From Glycomyces arizonensis DSM 44726 (lineage in GTDB: Bacteria > Actinomycetota > Actinomycetes > Mycobacteriales > Micromonosporaceae), in the NCBI RefSeq assembly GCF_000482705.1, contig NZ_AXWO01000003.1, positions 310,001-374,000 of the forward strand: a stretch of DNA of 64,000 nucleotides, read 5' to 3'. The position numbers were made by a program, and so were the translations under genes. Below are positions 40,192 to 48,730 of this stretch, in pieces (the first letter of the stretch is position 1; each line of letters begins with the position of its first letter). The notes under the pieces are model-generated. The model was given only the letters and a program-made list of their open reading frames with translations. It was not told where the DNA came from and did no database searches.

Positions 40192-41493
40192 GTGTTCACA
40201 GGCATTCGCGAGCTCACGGTCGACGAGGGCGCACGAGCGGTGCTCGGCGCCGGAGACCAGATCTCGGATGGGGCCGACAGACGGCCGCTGCGGGTGGCGA
40301 TGGTCGTGCCGCCGTACTTCTCGATTCCCCCCGGCGGCTACGGCGGCGTCGAGTCCGTCGTGGCCGACCTGACCGACGCGCTCATCAAGCGCGGCCACCA
40401 CGTGACGCTCATCGGCGTCGGCGAGAACGGCACCAACGCCGACCTCGTCTCGGTCTGGCCCCGCCCGATCCCGGAGCGGCTCGGCGAGCCGATGCCCGAG
40501 ATCCTGCAGGCGGCGCTGGCCCGCAATGCCATTCGCGAACTCGCCACCGGACCGGGCCTGGACATCGTCCACGAGCACACCGGCGCCGGACCGCTCAACG
40601 CGATCGCCTACGAAGCCCTGGGCCTGCCCACGGTGGTGACCATGCACGGCCCCGTCGACGAGGACCTGCACACGTTCTACCAGGCCGTCGGCAAGGAGAT
40701 CGAGCTCGTCGCCATCTCCGAGCGGCAACGCGAACTCGCGCCCGGCCTCAACTGGGCCGGGATGGTGCACAACGCCATCAGCACCGAGACCTTCCCGTTC
40801 CGGCGCGACAAGGGACGCTACGGCCTGTTCCTGGGCCGGTTCCACCCGAACAAGGCGCCGCACCTGGCCCTGGAGGCCGCGCACGCCGTCGGGATGCCGC
40901 TCATCCTCGCCGGCAAGTGCGCCGAAGCGATCGAAAAGGACTACTTCGAGCGTGAGGTCAAGCCGCGCTTGACCTCTGAGGACATCGTCTTCGGTGAGGC
41001 CGACTCCCAGGACAAGCGGCGGCTGTTCGCCGAAGCGCGCTGCCTGCTGTTCCCGGTGCAGTGGGAAGAACCGTTCGGCATGGTTATGATCGAAGCCATG
41101 GCATGCGGTACACCGGTGGTCGCGCTCCGTGGCGGCGCCGTCCCCGAGGTCGTCGTCGACGGCAGCACGGGGTACGTCTGCGACCATCCGTCCGAACTGG
41201 CCGACGCGCTGCGCCGGCTCGACCGCATCAGTCCCGAGCAGTGCCGCAGGCGCGTCGCCGAGCACTTCGACATCTCCGGGCTCGGCACGGCCTATGAGGA
41301 CGTCTACCGGCGCGTCCTGCGCGACAAGCAGGCAGCCGCCGAGACCCAGCCGAGGCTGCGCCGCGGCTACGTCGACCTGGACACCGGTCTCGACCGGCGC
41401 CACGGCCGCGAACGACAGGCGGTGGCCCGCGGGAGCCGCCCGCCGCTGAGCAACCGAGTCGCCGACCGCCCGCGCTCGGCAGGAGCCGCATGA
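40192..41493 (+). CDS. GT4-family glycosyltransferase
   Basis: The 433-residue protein is a GT-B-fold glycosyltransferase: RVAMVVPPYFSIPPGGYGGVESVV at the start, VVTMHGPVDE, then LFLGRFHPNKAPHLALEAA and the donor-binding EEPFGMVMIEAMACGTPVVALRGGAVPEVV. The GTG at 40192 is preferred because GGGAGGA lies 5 nt upstream, although the frame is open to 40090 with an ATG at 40147. The Arg-rich tail (from about residue 385) is extra to the fold. A 4-nt overlap links it to a glycogen-debranching enzyme, so alpha-glucan or trehalose-type metabolism is a reasonable guess; donor and acceptor are unknown. Confidence 0.88.
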   Translation: MFTGIRELTVDEGARAVLGAGDQISDGADRRPLRVAMVVPPYFSIPPGGYGGVESVVADLTDALIKRGHHVTLIGVGENGTNADLVSVWPRPIPERLGEPMPEILQAALARNAIRELATGPGLDIVHEHTGAGPLNAIAYEALGLPTVVTMHGPVDEDLHTFYQAVGKEIELVAISERQRELAPGLNWAGMVHNAISTETFPFRRDKGRYGLFLGRFHPNKAPHLALEAAHAVGMPLILAGKCAEAIEKDYFEREVKPRLTSEDIVFGEADSQDKRRLFAEARCLLFPVQWEEPFGMVMIEAMACGTPVVALRGGAVPEVVVDGSTGYVCDHPSELADALRRLDRISPEQCRRRVAEHFDISGLGTAYEDVYRRVLRDKQAAAETQPRLRRGYVDLDTGLDRRHGRERQAVARGSRPPLSNRVADRPRSAGAA

Positions 41494-43643
41494 CCTTGAA
41501 CAGCGATTCCGGGTCGGCACGGCCTCAGGCGTTCAACACGACTGAGCCCGTGCCGACCCAGGGCAACACCGAGGTGGTCACTCTCGTGGAGGGGGCCACC
41601 TTCTGCCTGTCCGACCGCAACGGCGACGTCACTCCCGGCGCGGCGCAGGGCCTGTTCGTGCGCGACGCCCGCGTGCTCTCGCGCTGGCAGCTGCATCTGG
41701 ACGGGCGCCGCCTGCAGCCGCTGACCGTGCTCGGCATGGACGCCTTCGCCGGGAAGTTCGTGCTGCGCCGCCCGCCCCTGCCCGGCAAGGCCGACAGCAC
41801 GGTCCTGGTGATCCGCGAGCGCCTCGTCGGCGACGGCCTGCGCGAGACGATCACCATCCGCAACCTCGGACGCGAGGCCACCTCGTGCGCGGTCACGCTC
41901 CTCATCGACGCCGACTTCGCCGACCTGTTCGCCGTCAAGGAGGGCCGCGTCTCGACCGGCGGTTCCGACGGCGCCGCGAACGGCGCGGAGCTGTGGCTGA
42001 CCGCCCACTCCGACGTCGGCCGCCAGCTGCGCATCAGCGCCACGGCCGATCCCGACGCCACGCCCGGCGCGCTGAGCTGGAACGTCGTGGTGGGCCCGCA
42101 CGGGCGGTGGACCTCGGAGATCGTGGCCGAGCCGGTCGTCGCCGGCCGGAAGCTCACGCCCGGCTTCGAGCGCGGCGAGAAGGTCGGCGCGAGCGCCGCG
42201 GCCCGCAAGATGGAGGCCTGGCGCCAGGGCAGCACCCCCATCGAGGTCGACGACGCGGCGACGGCGGCGGTGCTGGCCCAGACCGAGACCGACCTGGGGG
42301 CGCTCCAGATCTCCGACGAGCGCACCGGCACGCCGTTCGTGGCCGCGGGCGCGCCGTGGTTCATGACCCTGTTCGGCCGCGACAGCCTCCTGACCGCCTG
42401 GATGGCGCTGCCGCTCGACGCCGGTCTGGCGATGGGGACACTCGAGATCCTGGCCGCCACGCAGGGCCGGCGGGTGAACCCCTGCAACGATGAGGAGCCC
42501 GGGCGAATCCTCCACGAGCTGCGGCTCGGCCCCGAGAGCAAGCACGCGCTCGGCGGCAACCACTACTACGGCAGCGTCGACGCCACGCCGCTGTTCGTGA
42601 TGCTCCTGGTCGAGGCCTGGCGCTGGGGCGCCGACACCGAGACCGTCCGGCGGCTGCTCCCGGCCGCCGACGCGGCCCTGGAGTGGATCGAGCAGTACGG
42701 CGACCGCGACGGCGACGGCTTCATCGAATACCAGCGGGCCACCGACCAGGGCCTGCTCAACCAGGGCTGGAAGGACAGCTTCGACGCGATCAGCTTCGCC
42801 GACGGCAGCCCCGGCAACACGCCGATCGCGCTGTGCGAGGTCCAGGGGTACGCCTACGCCGCCTGGCAGGCGAGGGCCGAACTGGCCGACGCGTTCGAGG
42901 ACCCCGAGACCGCCCGGCACTGCCGCAGCAGGGCCGAGCAGCTGCGCGAGGCCTTCGCCGAGCGGTTCTGGCTGCCCGACCGCGGCTGGTACGCCCTGGC
43001 GCTGGACGGCGCCAAGCACCCGGTCGACTCGCTCACCAGCAACGCCGCGCACGCGCTGTGGACCGGCATCGCCGACGACGAGCACGCCGAGGAGCTCATC
43101 GCACACCTGTCCACTGAGGACATGGACACCGGCTACGGGCTGCGGACCATGTCGAAGGCGATGACGGCGTACAACCCGATGAGCTACCACAACGGCTCGG
43201 TCTGGCCGCACGACACGGCGATCGCCACCGCCGGACTGCTGCGCTACGCCCACCTGCCCGGCGCCGTCAAGCTCGCGCACCGGCTCCTGGGCGGCCTGCT
43301 CGACGCCGCGACCGCGTTCGGCGACCGCCTGCCCGAGCTGTTCTGCGGCTTCGACCGCGACCAGTTCTCGCCGCCGCTGCCGTACCCGTCGTCGTGCTCG
43401 CCACAGGCCTGGGCCGCGGCCACGCCGCTGCTCCTGGTGCGGTCGACGCTCGGCCTGGAGCCGAACGTGCCGGGGCGCACGCTGCGACTGGCGCCGCACC
43501 TTCCCGAGCGCTGGGGCCGCCTGGCCGTGTCCGAGCTGCGGCTCGGCTCGGCGAAGGTCCAGATCAGCGCCGAAGGCCGCCGCGCCGAGGTGCAGGGACT
43601 GCCCTCGGACTGGACCCTGGACAACGCCCACGGCCTCGCTTAG
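41490..43643 (+). CDS. amylo-alpha-1,6-glucosidase (glycogen debranching) family protein
   Basis: The 717-residue protein has an N-terminal beta domain typical of GDE_N_bis (VVTLVEGATFCLSDRNGDVTPGAAQGLFVRDARVLS) and a C-terminal (alpha/alpha)6 barrel: GAPWFMTLFGRDSLLTAWMAL, the acidic DRDGDGFIEYQR, GWKDSFDAI, and YHNGSVWPHDTAIATAGL. It would trim branched alpha-glucans. It is coupled to the preceding glycosyltransferase by ATGA. Confidence 0.9.
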   Translation: MTLNSDSGSARPQAFNTTEPVPTQGNTEVVTLVEGATFCLSDRNGDVTPGAAQGLFVRDARVLSRWQLHLDGRRLQPLTVLGMDAFAGKFVLRRPPLPGKADSTVLVIRERLVGDGLRETITIRNLGREATSCAVTLLIDADFADLFAVKEGRVSTGGSDGAANGAELWLTAHSDVGRQLRISATADPDATPGALSWNVVVGPHGRWTSEIVAEPVVAGRKLTPGFERGEKVGASAAARKMEAWRQGSTPIEVDDAATAAVLAQTETDLGALQISDERTGTPFVAAGAPWFMTLFGRDSLLTAWMALPLDAGLAMGTLEILAATQGRRVNPCNDEEPGRILHELRLGPESKHALGGNHYYGSVDATPLFVMLLVEAWRWGADTETVRRLLPAADAALEWIEQYGDRDGDGFIEYQRATDQGLLNQGWKDSFDAISFADGSPGNTPIALCEVQGYAYAAWQARAELADAFEDPETARHCRSRAEQLREAFAERFWLPDRGWYALALDGAKHPVDSLTSNAAHALWTGIADDEHAEELIAHLSTEDMDTGYGLRTMSKAMTAYNPMSYHNGSVWPHDTAIATAGLLRYAHLPGAVKLAHRLLGGLLDAATAFGDRLPELFCGFDRDQFSPPLPYPSSCSPQAWAAATPLLLVRSTLGLEPNVPGRTLRLAPHLPERWGRLAVSELRLGSAKVQISAEGRRAEVQGLPSDWTLDNAHGLA

Positions 43644-43670
43644 GGCCCGCTCAAGAGCCCTGGACGGGGA

Positions 43671-43684
43671 CCGCCGCGCGGCGG
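43671..43684. terminator. short hairpin between convergent genes
   Basis: CCGCCG-CG-CGGCGG lies in the 66-bp gap between the debranching gene and the convergent MarR gene and may end both transcripts. Confidence 0.3.
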
Positions 43685-43709
43685 CCCTCCGGACGCGGCA
43701 CCGCCGACC

Positions 43710-44171
43710 TCATTCGCCCTTGCGGATCTCCTCGACGGCCGCCCGGAAGGCCGGAGCGGCGCGGGCGAAGTAGTCGGCGAGCACCGCGATCTGGTCGGGG
43801 TCGAAGGAGGCGAAGATCGCCTCCAGGTTCCGCCGTGCGGGGGACAGGGCCGCGTCGAGGTCGACGCCGTCGGACTCGACGGCCTCCACCAGCACCCGCC
43901 GCCGGTCCTCGGGGTCGAGCACGCGGCGCACCAGGCCGCGCTGTTCGAGCCGGTCGATGAGCCGGGTGGTGGCGCCCGTCGTCAGACCCGTCCTGACCGC
44001 CAGCTCACCCGAGGTCAGTCGCCCTTCGAGCGCGAGGGCGCCCATCGCGTACAGGTCGGTCGGGCCCATGCCGAGCGCCTGCGCCGTCGCCAGGCCGTGC
44101 AGGACCACCGCGTTGAGGTAGCGGGGGTAGACCTCGCCCAGCGCGGCCAGATCGGGCCTTGACGACTCCAC
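43710..44171 (-). CDS. MarR-family regulator
   Basis: The 153-residue protein has the MarR winged helix: LTSGELAVRTGLTTGATTRLIDRLEQRGLVRRVLDPEDRRRVLVE. The start is GTG at 44171 with GGAGG 6 nt upstream. It is divergent from a SnoaL-like gene, with a palindrome between them, so it probably represses both. The ligand is unknown. Confidence 0.9.
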   Translation of the reverse strand: MESSRPDLAALGEVYPRYLNAVVLHGLATAQALGMGPTDLYAMGALALEGRLTSGELAVRTGLTTGATTRLIDRLEQRGLVRRVLDPEDRRRVLVEAVESDGVDLDAALSPARRNLEAIFASFDPDQIAVLADYFARAAPAFRAAVEEIRKGE

Positions 44172-44190
44172 GGCAGCCTCCTATAGTTAA

Positions 44191-44210
44191 TATCTGCATT
44201 GAAGCAGATA
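44191..44210. promoter_or_regulatory. MarR operator candidate
   Basis: TATCTGC-ATTGAA-GCAGATA is a 7-bp inverted repeat in an AT-rich patch between the divergent MarR and SnoaL-like genes. It lies 20 bp from the regulator's start codon. Confidence 0.65.
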
Positions 44211-44260
44211 ATGAATTGACACAACTTCTGTGTCGTCCAAACTACCAGGAGACCACCCGC

Positions 44261-44707
44261 ATGGACACCGAGACTCAGGCGATCGCCGACCTCATCCACT
44301 CCACCGCCGCGGCCTGGGGCGACGGCGACGCCCGCGCCTACGCCGAGCACTTCACCGCCGACGCCAGCTACACCACTTGGGTGGGCACCCTCTACCAGGG
44401 CCGTGAGGAGATCGCCCGCTCGCACGAGGCGCTCTTCGCGAAGTTCACCAAGGGCACCCGCCTCGCCGACGAGATCCTCGACGTCCGCTTCTACGGTGCC
44501 GATGCGGCGGTGGTCAACACCCGCGGCGAGATCTACAAGGGCGAGGCTCGCCCCGCGGCCGAGAAGATGAGCAAGGTCCAGACCTACACCGTCGTGCGCG
44601 AGGAAGGCGGCTGGAAGATCGCGGCGTTCCAGAACACCAAGCGCAAGGCCCTCATGGAGAAGATCTCCTTCAAGTTCGCCCCCGAGACCGTCCCGGCTGG
44701 GCACTAG
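44261..44707 (+). CDS. SnoaL-like/SgcJ-family protein
   Basis: The 148-residue product has the NTF2-like fold seen in SgcJ/EcaC proteins: ETQAIADLIHSTAAAWGDGDARAYAEHFTADASYTTWVG, REEIARSHEALF, and VVREEGGWKIAAFQNT. These are oxidoreductase or polyketide-cyclase relatives of largely unknown function. The ATG at 44261 follows CAGGAG. It is divergent from the MarR gene and its stop codon lies in the first arm of a large hairpin. Confidence 0.85.
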   Translation: MDTETQAIADLIHSTAAAWGDGDARAYAEHFTADASYTTWVGTLYQGREEIARSHEALFAKFTKGTRLADEILDVRFYGADAAVVNTRGEIYKGEARPAAEKMSKVQTYTVVREEGGWKIAAFQNTKRKALMEKISFKFAPETVPAGH

Positions 44708-44767
44708 GGGTGGGGTGGAACGAGGCCGGACACCGTCTCGGCCTGGCCCACACCATCCCTAGTGCCC
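44699..44767. terminator. large bidirectional hairpin
   Basis: GGGCACTAGGG (44699-44709) pairs perfectly with CCCTAGTGCCC (44757-44767). An inner AGGCCG/CGGCCT stem is enclosed. The left arm contains the TAG stop of the SnoaL-like gene, and the hairpin serves both convergent genes. Confidence 0.65.
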
Positions 44768-44783
44768 GACCGGGACGGCCCGT

Positions 44784-45698
44784 TCAGGCCGAGGCGTCGA
44801 CGCGCGCGAAGTAGGCGTCGACCAGCGGCTTGCCGATGCCCCGCATCCACTCCTCGAAGCCGAGCAGACCGGGGTGGATTGCTCGCAGCGGTTCGATGTC
44901 GAGTCGCATCGGGTTCTCGTTGATCGCGGTGAGCGTCTCGGCCGACGACGGGCTGACCTCGCGCAGCCGCTCGATCGGGATCGCCACGTAGGGCACCTCC
45001 CGGCCGGTCACCCGACTGATGAGCGCGGCCTTTTCGGCCTGCGTCATCTCGTCCCCGGCCAGCGCATACGCCTCGCCGCGGTGCCGCTCGGGGTCTTCGA
45101 AGGCCAGCGCGGCGAACACGCCGATGTCGTCCGCCGCGATGAGCTGCTCGGGCGTGTCGGCCCACAGGGCCGTGACCAGCCTGCCGCCCTGGAGCTCGCG
45201 CGGGGAGTCGAACGTATTCTCCATGAACGCCGTCGGGCGCAGGACGGTCAGCGACAGCCCCGTCTCGCGCCACGCCTCCTCGGCGGCCGCCTTGAGCCGC
45301 AGCATGGGGATCTTCGACACCATCGGACTGCCGGCGCCGACCGACGAGGAGTGCACGACGTGCGCCACCCCCGCGGCCTTGGACGCGGCGCCGAGCTTGG
45401 CGGCGGTGCGGACCTCATGGTCGCCGTCGTGGCCGTAGGGGCCGCCTTCATAGCCGCCCGGGTGGACGCTGAAGACGCCCCAGGCCCCCGTGGCGGCCGC
45501 GTCGAGCGAGTCGCGGTCGTCGAGGTCGCCGGTCACGACCTCGATCCCGGTATCGGCCAGCGCCTTCGCGCGCTCGCTCTCGGCGTCGCGGGTGAGTGCG
45601 CGGACTCTCCAGCCGTCGGCCAGCAGCCGGGAGGCGACGGCACCGCCCTGCCGCCCGGTGGCGCCGGTGACCAGGATGAGGCGGTCGTTGGGTGTCAT
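44784..45698 (-). CDS. NmrA-like NAD(P)-binding protein
   Basis: The 304-residue protein has the Rossmann loop LVTGATGRQGGAVASRLL, GDLDDRDSL, VVHSSSVGAG and TVLRPTAFMEN, typical of NmrA/HSCARG-like atypical short-chain dehydrogenases, which sense redox state or reduce quinones. The ATG at 45698 follows GGAAAGGA; the frame extends to 45770 without a better site. It is divergent from a TetR regulator with a palindrome between. Confidence 0.88.
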   Translation of the reverse strand: MTPNDRLILVTGATGRQGGAVASRLLADGWRVRALTRDAESERAKALADTGIEVVTGDLDDRDSLDAAATGAWGVFSVHPGGYEGGPYGHDGDHEVRTAAKLGAASKAAGVAHVVHSSSVGAGSPMVSKIPMLRLKAAAEEAWRETGLSLTVLRPTAFMENTFDSPRELQGGRLVTALWADTPEQLIAADDIGVFAALAFEDPERHRGEAYALAGDEMTQAEKAALISRVTGREVPYVAIPIERLREVSPSSAETLTAINENPMRLDIEPLRAIHPGLLGFEEWMRGIGKPLVDAYFARVDASA

Positions 45699-45749
45699 GG
45701 CAGTTCCTTTCCGTTTCGAGGGCCGCCGGATAGTATCGGAAATTGCGAC

Positions 45750-45765
45750 CCGCTTCCTGAAGCGG
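45750..45765. promoter_or_regulatory. TetR operator candidate
   Basis: CCGCTTC-CT-GAAGCGG is a perfect 7-bp inverted repeat located 52 bp from the NmrA-like gene and 45 bp from the TetR gene, the classic place for an autoregulated divergent operator. Confidence 0.65.
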
Positions 45766-45809
45766 AACACTACACCCGTTTAAGTTCGACGCATGAGAGG
45801 GGACCGTCC

Positions 45810-46613
45810 GTGGCCGACGCGGTGCAGCGAGCCGAACGCGCTGACGCCCAGCGCAACCGGCAACGCGTCCTGGAAGTGGCCGACCGGCTGTTCGCCGAGC
45901 GCGGTACGGCGGTGACCCTGGGGGAGATCGCCACCGCCGCGGGCGTCGGCGCCGGGACGGTCTACCGGCATTTCCCCACCAAGGACGCCTTGATGGCGAC
46001 CGTGCTCGACCGCCGGACCGAGCAGCTCACGGAGTGGGGCCGCAGGGTGCGGGCCGAGCTCCCGCCCGGGGAGGCGTTCTTCGCGTTCCTGCGGCACGTG
46101 GCCGATCACGCCTTCGCCAACCGGGCCATCTGCGAGGCGCTGGCCTCGCGGGGCGACTGGCACCAGCCGCTGCGGACCGGCGAAGGCGGGTGCAGGGTCG
46201 ACTCGCCGCTGGCCCTCATGCTGAAGGAAGCGCAGCGTGCGGGCGCTATCAGGGGCGATCTGGGAGCCGAGGACGCGCGGGCCATGATGCTGGGCTACGT
46301 GGCCATGGCCCAGGTGCTCAACTCTTCCGAGCGCGCGGGGCACCTGGCCGAGATCATGTGGGGCGCCCTGCGCCCGCAGGGGCAACGAAACTCCGAGTCT
46401 CGTAACGAAACGTCGCTCGTCTCTGAGGATCGTAACGAAACTACGGCGACCAATGGTAACGAAACCGCCCACCGCTGCCGCGCCTGCGGCGGCCCCATCG
46501 CCGCCGCCGGGACCGGCCGCCCGCCCAAGTACTGCTCGGCGGCCTGCCGCCAGAGGGCCTTCCGAGAGAAGCGCAAGGCCGCGGCCCCCGCGGCCGCGCC
46601 CGCAGGGCCGTGA
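45810..46613 (+). CDS. TetR regulator with C-terminal zinc-ribbon-like tail
   Basis: The 267-residue protein has a normal TetR helix-turn-helix (RVLEVADRLFAERGTAVTLGEIATAAGVGAGTVYRHFPTKDALM, split here for length) and a ligand domain to about residue 190. Two unusual parts follow: a linker with RNESR/RNET repeats (about 191-220), and a cysteine module HRCRACGGPI-x10-YCSAACRQRAFREKRK. Its CxxC and CxxxC pairs resemble a small zinc finger with a basic tail. GTG at 45810 follows GAGAGGGG. It likely controls the divergent NmrA-like gene. Confidence 0.87.
   Translation: MADAVQRAERADAQRNRQRVLEVADRLFAERGTAVTLGEIATAAGVGAGTVYRHFPTKDALMATVLDRRTEQLTEWGRRVRAELPPGEAFFAFLRHVADHAFANRAICEALASRGDWHQPLRTGEGGCRVDSPLALMLKEAQRAGAIRGDLGAEDARAMMLGYVAMAQVLNSSERAGHLAEIMWGALRPQGQRNSESRNETSLVSEDRNETTATNGNETAHRCRACGGPIAAAGTGRPPKYCSAACRQRAFREKRKAAAPAAAPAGP
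46382..46465 (+). repeat. in-frame GTAACGAAAC repeats in the TetR gene
   Basis: GCAACGAAAC (46382), CGTAACGAAAC (46401), CGTAACGAAAC (46431) and GGTAACGAAAC (46455) recur at intervals of 19, 30 and 24 bp and encode Asn-Glu-(Ser/Thr) repeats between the ligand domain and the zinc ribbon. Confidence 0.75.
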
Positions 46614-46635
46614 GGGCCGCGTCCGGTCCGAACCG

Positions 46636-47340
46636 TCAGACCGACAGCGAGTAGCTGTTGACGCGGAAGTCGTGCCCGCCCGCCGAGGAGGTGATCTCCC
46701 AGCCGAACTGGATCTGGTCGATGCGCACCTCGGGCATGTGGCCGCTGCTGACCAGCCACTGGCACATGGCGGTGATGTCCACCCACGAGTTCGTGGTGTG
46801 CGTGTGCGCCAGGAAGCTGTAGACGGCGTTGGAGCCGTTGCTGCCCTTGTGGAAGTCCCAGTTGCGCCCGCCGAGGTTGACGCTGGCGACCTGGCCGCCG
46901 ATCGGGCCGACGGGGCCGTACCAGTTGGTCCAGATCATGATCTCGTGCTCGTGGCCGTTGCCCCACACGTCGTAGGCGGTGTTGTAGGCCAGGCCCGAGC
47001 CGCTCGGGACGGTGACGTTGTGGGAGCTGGAGACGCTGCCCATGCTCCAGACGTTGCGGCCGAGGGTGTAGGACACGTTCGGGTAGGACTTGATGCCGCC
47101 GGTGTTCGGGTGGTCGGCCCACACGCCCCAGTTGCTCGGGGAGTTGGCCCAGATGGACTGGTACCCGGCGCCGGAGCCCCAGATGTTGTTGTAGAGCGTG
47201 TAGGGGCCCGACTGCCACTGGGCCCATCGGTCCGAGGAGGACCACGTGGCGGCCTGCGCCGGGGCCTGGAGGCCGCCGACGGCGGCCGCGGCGGCGAGCG
47301 GGGCGGCCAGGGCGGTCGTGAGGAGAGACCTGCGTCGCAT
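46636..47340 (-). CDS. secreted GH12 endo-beta-1,4-glucanase
   Basis: The 234-residue protein begins with a signal peptide (RRRSLLTTAL..., cleavage near APAQA, residue 30). The GH12 jelly-roll follows with Trp-rich strands (SPSNWGVWADHPNTGG, YNTAYDVWGNG). The nucleophile is Glu133 in GHEHEIMIW and the acid/base is Glu215 in QFGWEI. There is no carbohydrate-binding module. With the GH6 enzyme it suggests cellulose breakdown. An AAAGG site precedes the ATG and a palindromic operator lies upstream. Confidence 0.93.
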   Translation of the reverse strand: MRRRSLLTTALAAPLAAAAAVGGLQAPAQAATWSSSDRWAQWQSGPYTLYNNIWGSGAGYQSIWANSPSNWGVWADHPNTGGIKSYPNVSYTLGRNVWSMGSVSSSHNVTVPSGSGLAYNTAYDVWGNGHEHEIMIWTNWYGPVGPIGGQVASVNLGGRNWDFHKGSNGSNAVYSFLAHTHTTNSWVDITAMCQWLVSSGHMPEVRIDQIQFGWEITSSAGGHDFRVNSYSLSV

Positions 47341-47375
47341 GGAGTGCTGCCTTTCTCGGTTGTTCCTGTTATCGA

Positions 47376-47393
47376 CGACATTTACAAATGTCG
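47376..47393 (-). promoter_or_regulatory. operator candidate upstream of the GH12 gene
   Basis: CGACATTT-AC-AAATGTCG is a perfect 8-bp inverted repeat 36 bp before the start codon. On the minus strand it lies just after TAATTA (47400-47405), a possible -10 box, so a bound repressor would block initiation. It differs from the GH6 operator. Confidence 0.55.
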
Positions 47394-47589
47394 ATTGATT
47401 AATTAGACCACACGACCAAATTAATGTCCAGCCTGCCCCGCCCCGACCAGCACGGGAAGCGAATCCTCGATCCCGCCCCCGTGTCGGCGGCCGTTTCCGG
47501 CGCGCTCCGCCGCTCCGACCGTCCCGCCTGGCGGCACCCGCGCGTATCGGCGTCGCGACCGAGCGGGAAGGCACGTAGAATTCCCTGCC

Positions 47590-47853
47590 GTGAAGACCTT
47601 CGAGCAGCTCTACGCCGAACTCGCCGAGAAAGCACTCACCCGCCCCGAGGGCTCGGGAACCGTCGCCGCCCTCGACGCGGGCGTCCATGCCATCGGCAAG
47701 AAGATCGTGGAAGAAGCCGCCGAGGTCTGGATGGCCGCCGAGCACGAATCGGACGACGCCGCCGCAGAGGAGATCTCCCAGCTGCTCTACCACCTGCAGG
47801 TCATGATGATCGCCAAGGGCATCGCCCTCGACGACGTCTACAAGCACCTCTAG
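47590..47853 (+). CDS. hisE: phosphoribosyl-ATP diphosphatase
   Basis: HisE removes pyrophosphate from phosphoribosyl-ATP, step two of histidine synthesis. The 87-residue protein has the MazG-like EExxE site in [14 protein letters not shown] and [17 protein letters not shown] at 47590 lacks a ribosome site; TAGAAT (47576-47581) is 8 nt upstream, so the mRNA may be leaderless. Confidence 0.94.
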   Translation: MKTFEQLYAELAEKALTRPEGSGTVAALDAGVHAIGKKIVEEAAEVWMAAEHESDDAAAEEISQLLYHLQVMMIAKGIALDDVYKHL

Positions 47854-47884
47854 CCGGCGGCACATCTCCGAAAGGCCCGATCAC

Positions 47885-48730
47885 ATGCTCCGCATCGCCG
47901 TGCCCAACAAGGGCTCGCTGTCCCAAGGCGCCATCGACATGCTCGCCGAGGCGGGCTACCGCCAGCGCCGCTCCACCCGCGACCTCCAAGTCCTCGACGA
48001 CGCCAACGAGGTCGAGTTCTTCTACCTGCGCCCCGGCGACATCGCCACCTACGTCGCCTCCGGCGACCTCGACCTCGGCATCACCGGCCGCGACCTGGCC
48101 GTCGACTCCGGCGCCGAGATCGACGAGGTCCTCGCCCTCGGCTTCGGCCGCTCGACGTTCCACTACGCCGCGCGCCCGGGCACCGTCGACTCCACCGCCG
48201 GGCTCGACGGCCGCCGCATCGCCACGTCCTACCCGGGCGTGGTGCGCCGCAACCTCGCCGTGCACGGGATCGAAGCCGAGATCATCAAGCTCGCCGGTGC
48301 CGTCGAGAACGCCATCGCCCTGGGTGTGGCCGACGCGATCGCCGACGTCGTCGAGACCGGCACCACCCTCAAGCAGGCGGGACTGGCCGTCTTCGGCGAG
48401 CCGATCATGCGCTCCGAGGCCATCCTCATCCGCAAGAGCGGCAACGGCGACGCCGCCGGAGTCGAGCAGCTCCTGCGCCGCCTGCGCGGCGTGCTGGTGG
48501 CCCGCTCCTACGTCATGCTCGCCTACGACGTGCGCGCCGAACTGCTCGAGAAGGCCGTCGAGCTCACCCCCGGCATCGAGTCGCCGACGGTCTCGCCGCT
48601 GCATCGGGAGGGCTGGGTGGCCGTCCAGTCGATGACCGAGCGCGCCGACCTGCACCGGGTCATGGACGCGCTCTACGAACTGGGTGCCCGCGGGATCCTG
48701 GCCTCCGACATCGATGCCTGCCGCCTCTAA
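47885..48730 (+). CDS. hisG: ATP phosphoribosyltransferase, long form
   Basis: HisG starts histidine synthesis from ATP and PRPP. The 281-residue long form has LRIAVPNKGSLSQGAIDML, GDLDLGITGRDL, the PRPP loop DVVETGTTL and a C-terminal ACT-like domain (from about residue 210) for histidine feedback, so no HisZ is needed. It follows hisE by 31 nt. Its TAA overlaps the stop codon of the convergent PH-domain gene. Confidence 0.95.
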   Translation: MLRIAVPNKGSLSQGAIDMLAEAGYRQRRSTRDLQVLDDANEVEFFYLRPGDIATYVASGDLDLGITGRDLAVDSGAEIDEVLALGFGRSTFHYAARPGTVDSTAGLDGRRIATSYPGVVRRNLAVHGIEAEIIKLAGAVENAIALGVADAIADVVETGTTLKQAGLAVFGEPIMRSEAILIRKSGNGDAAGVEQLLRRLRGVLVARSYVMLAYDVRAELLEKAVELTPGIESPTVSPLHREGWVAVQSMTERADLHRVMDALYELGARGILASDIDACRL

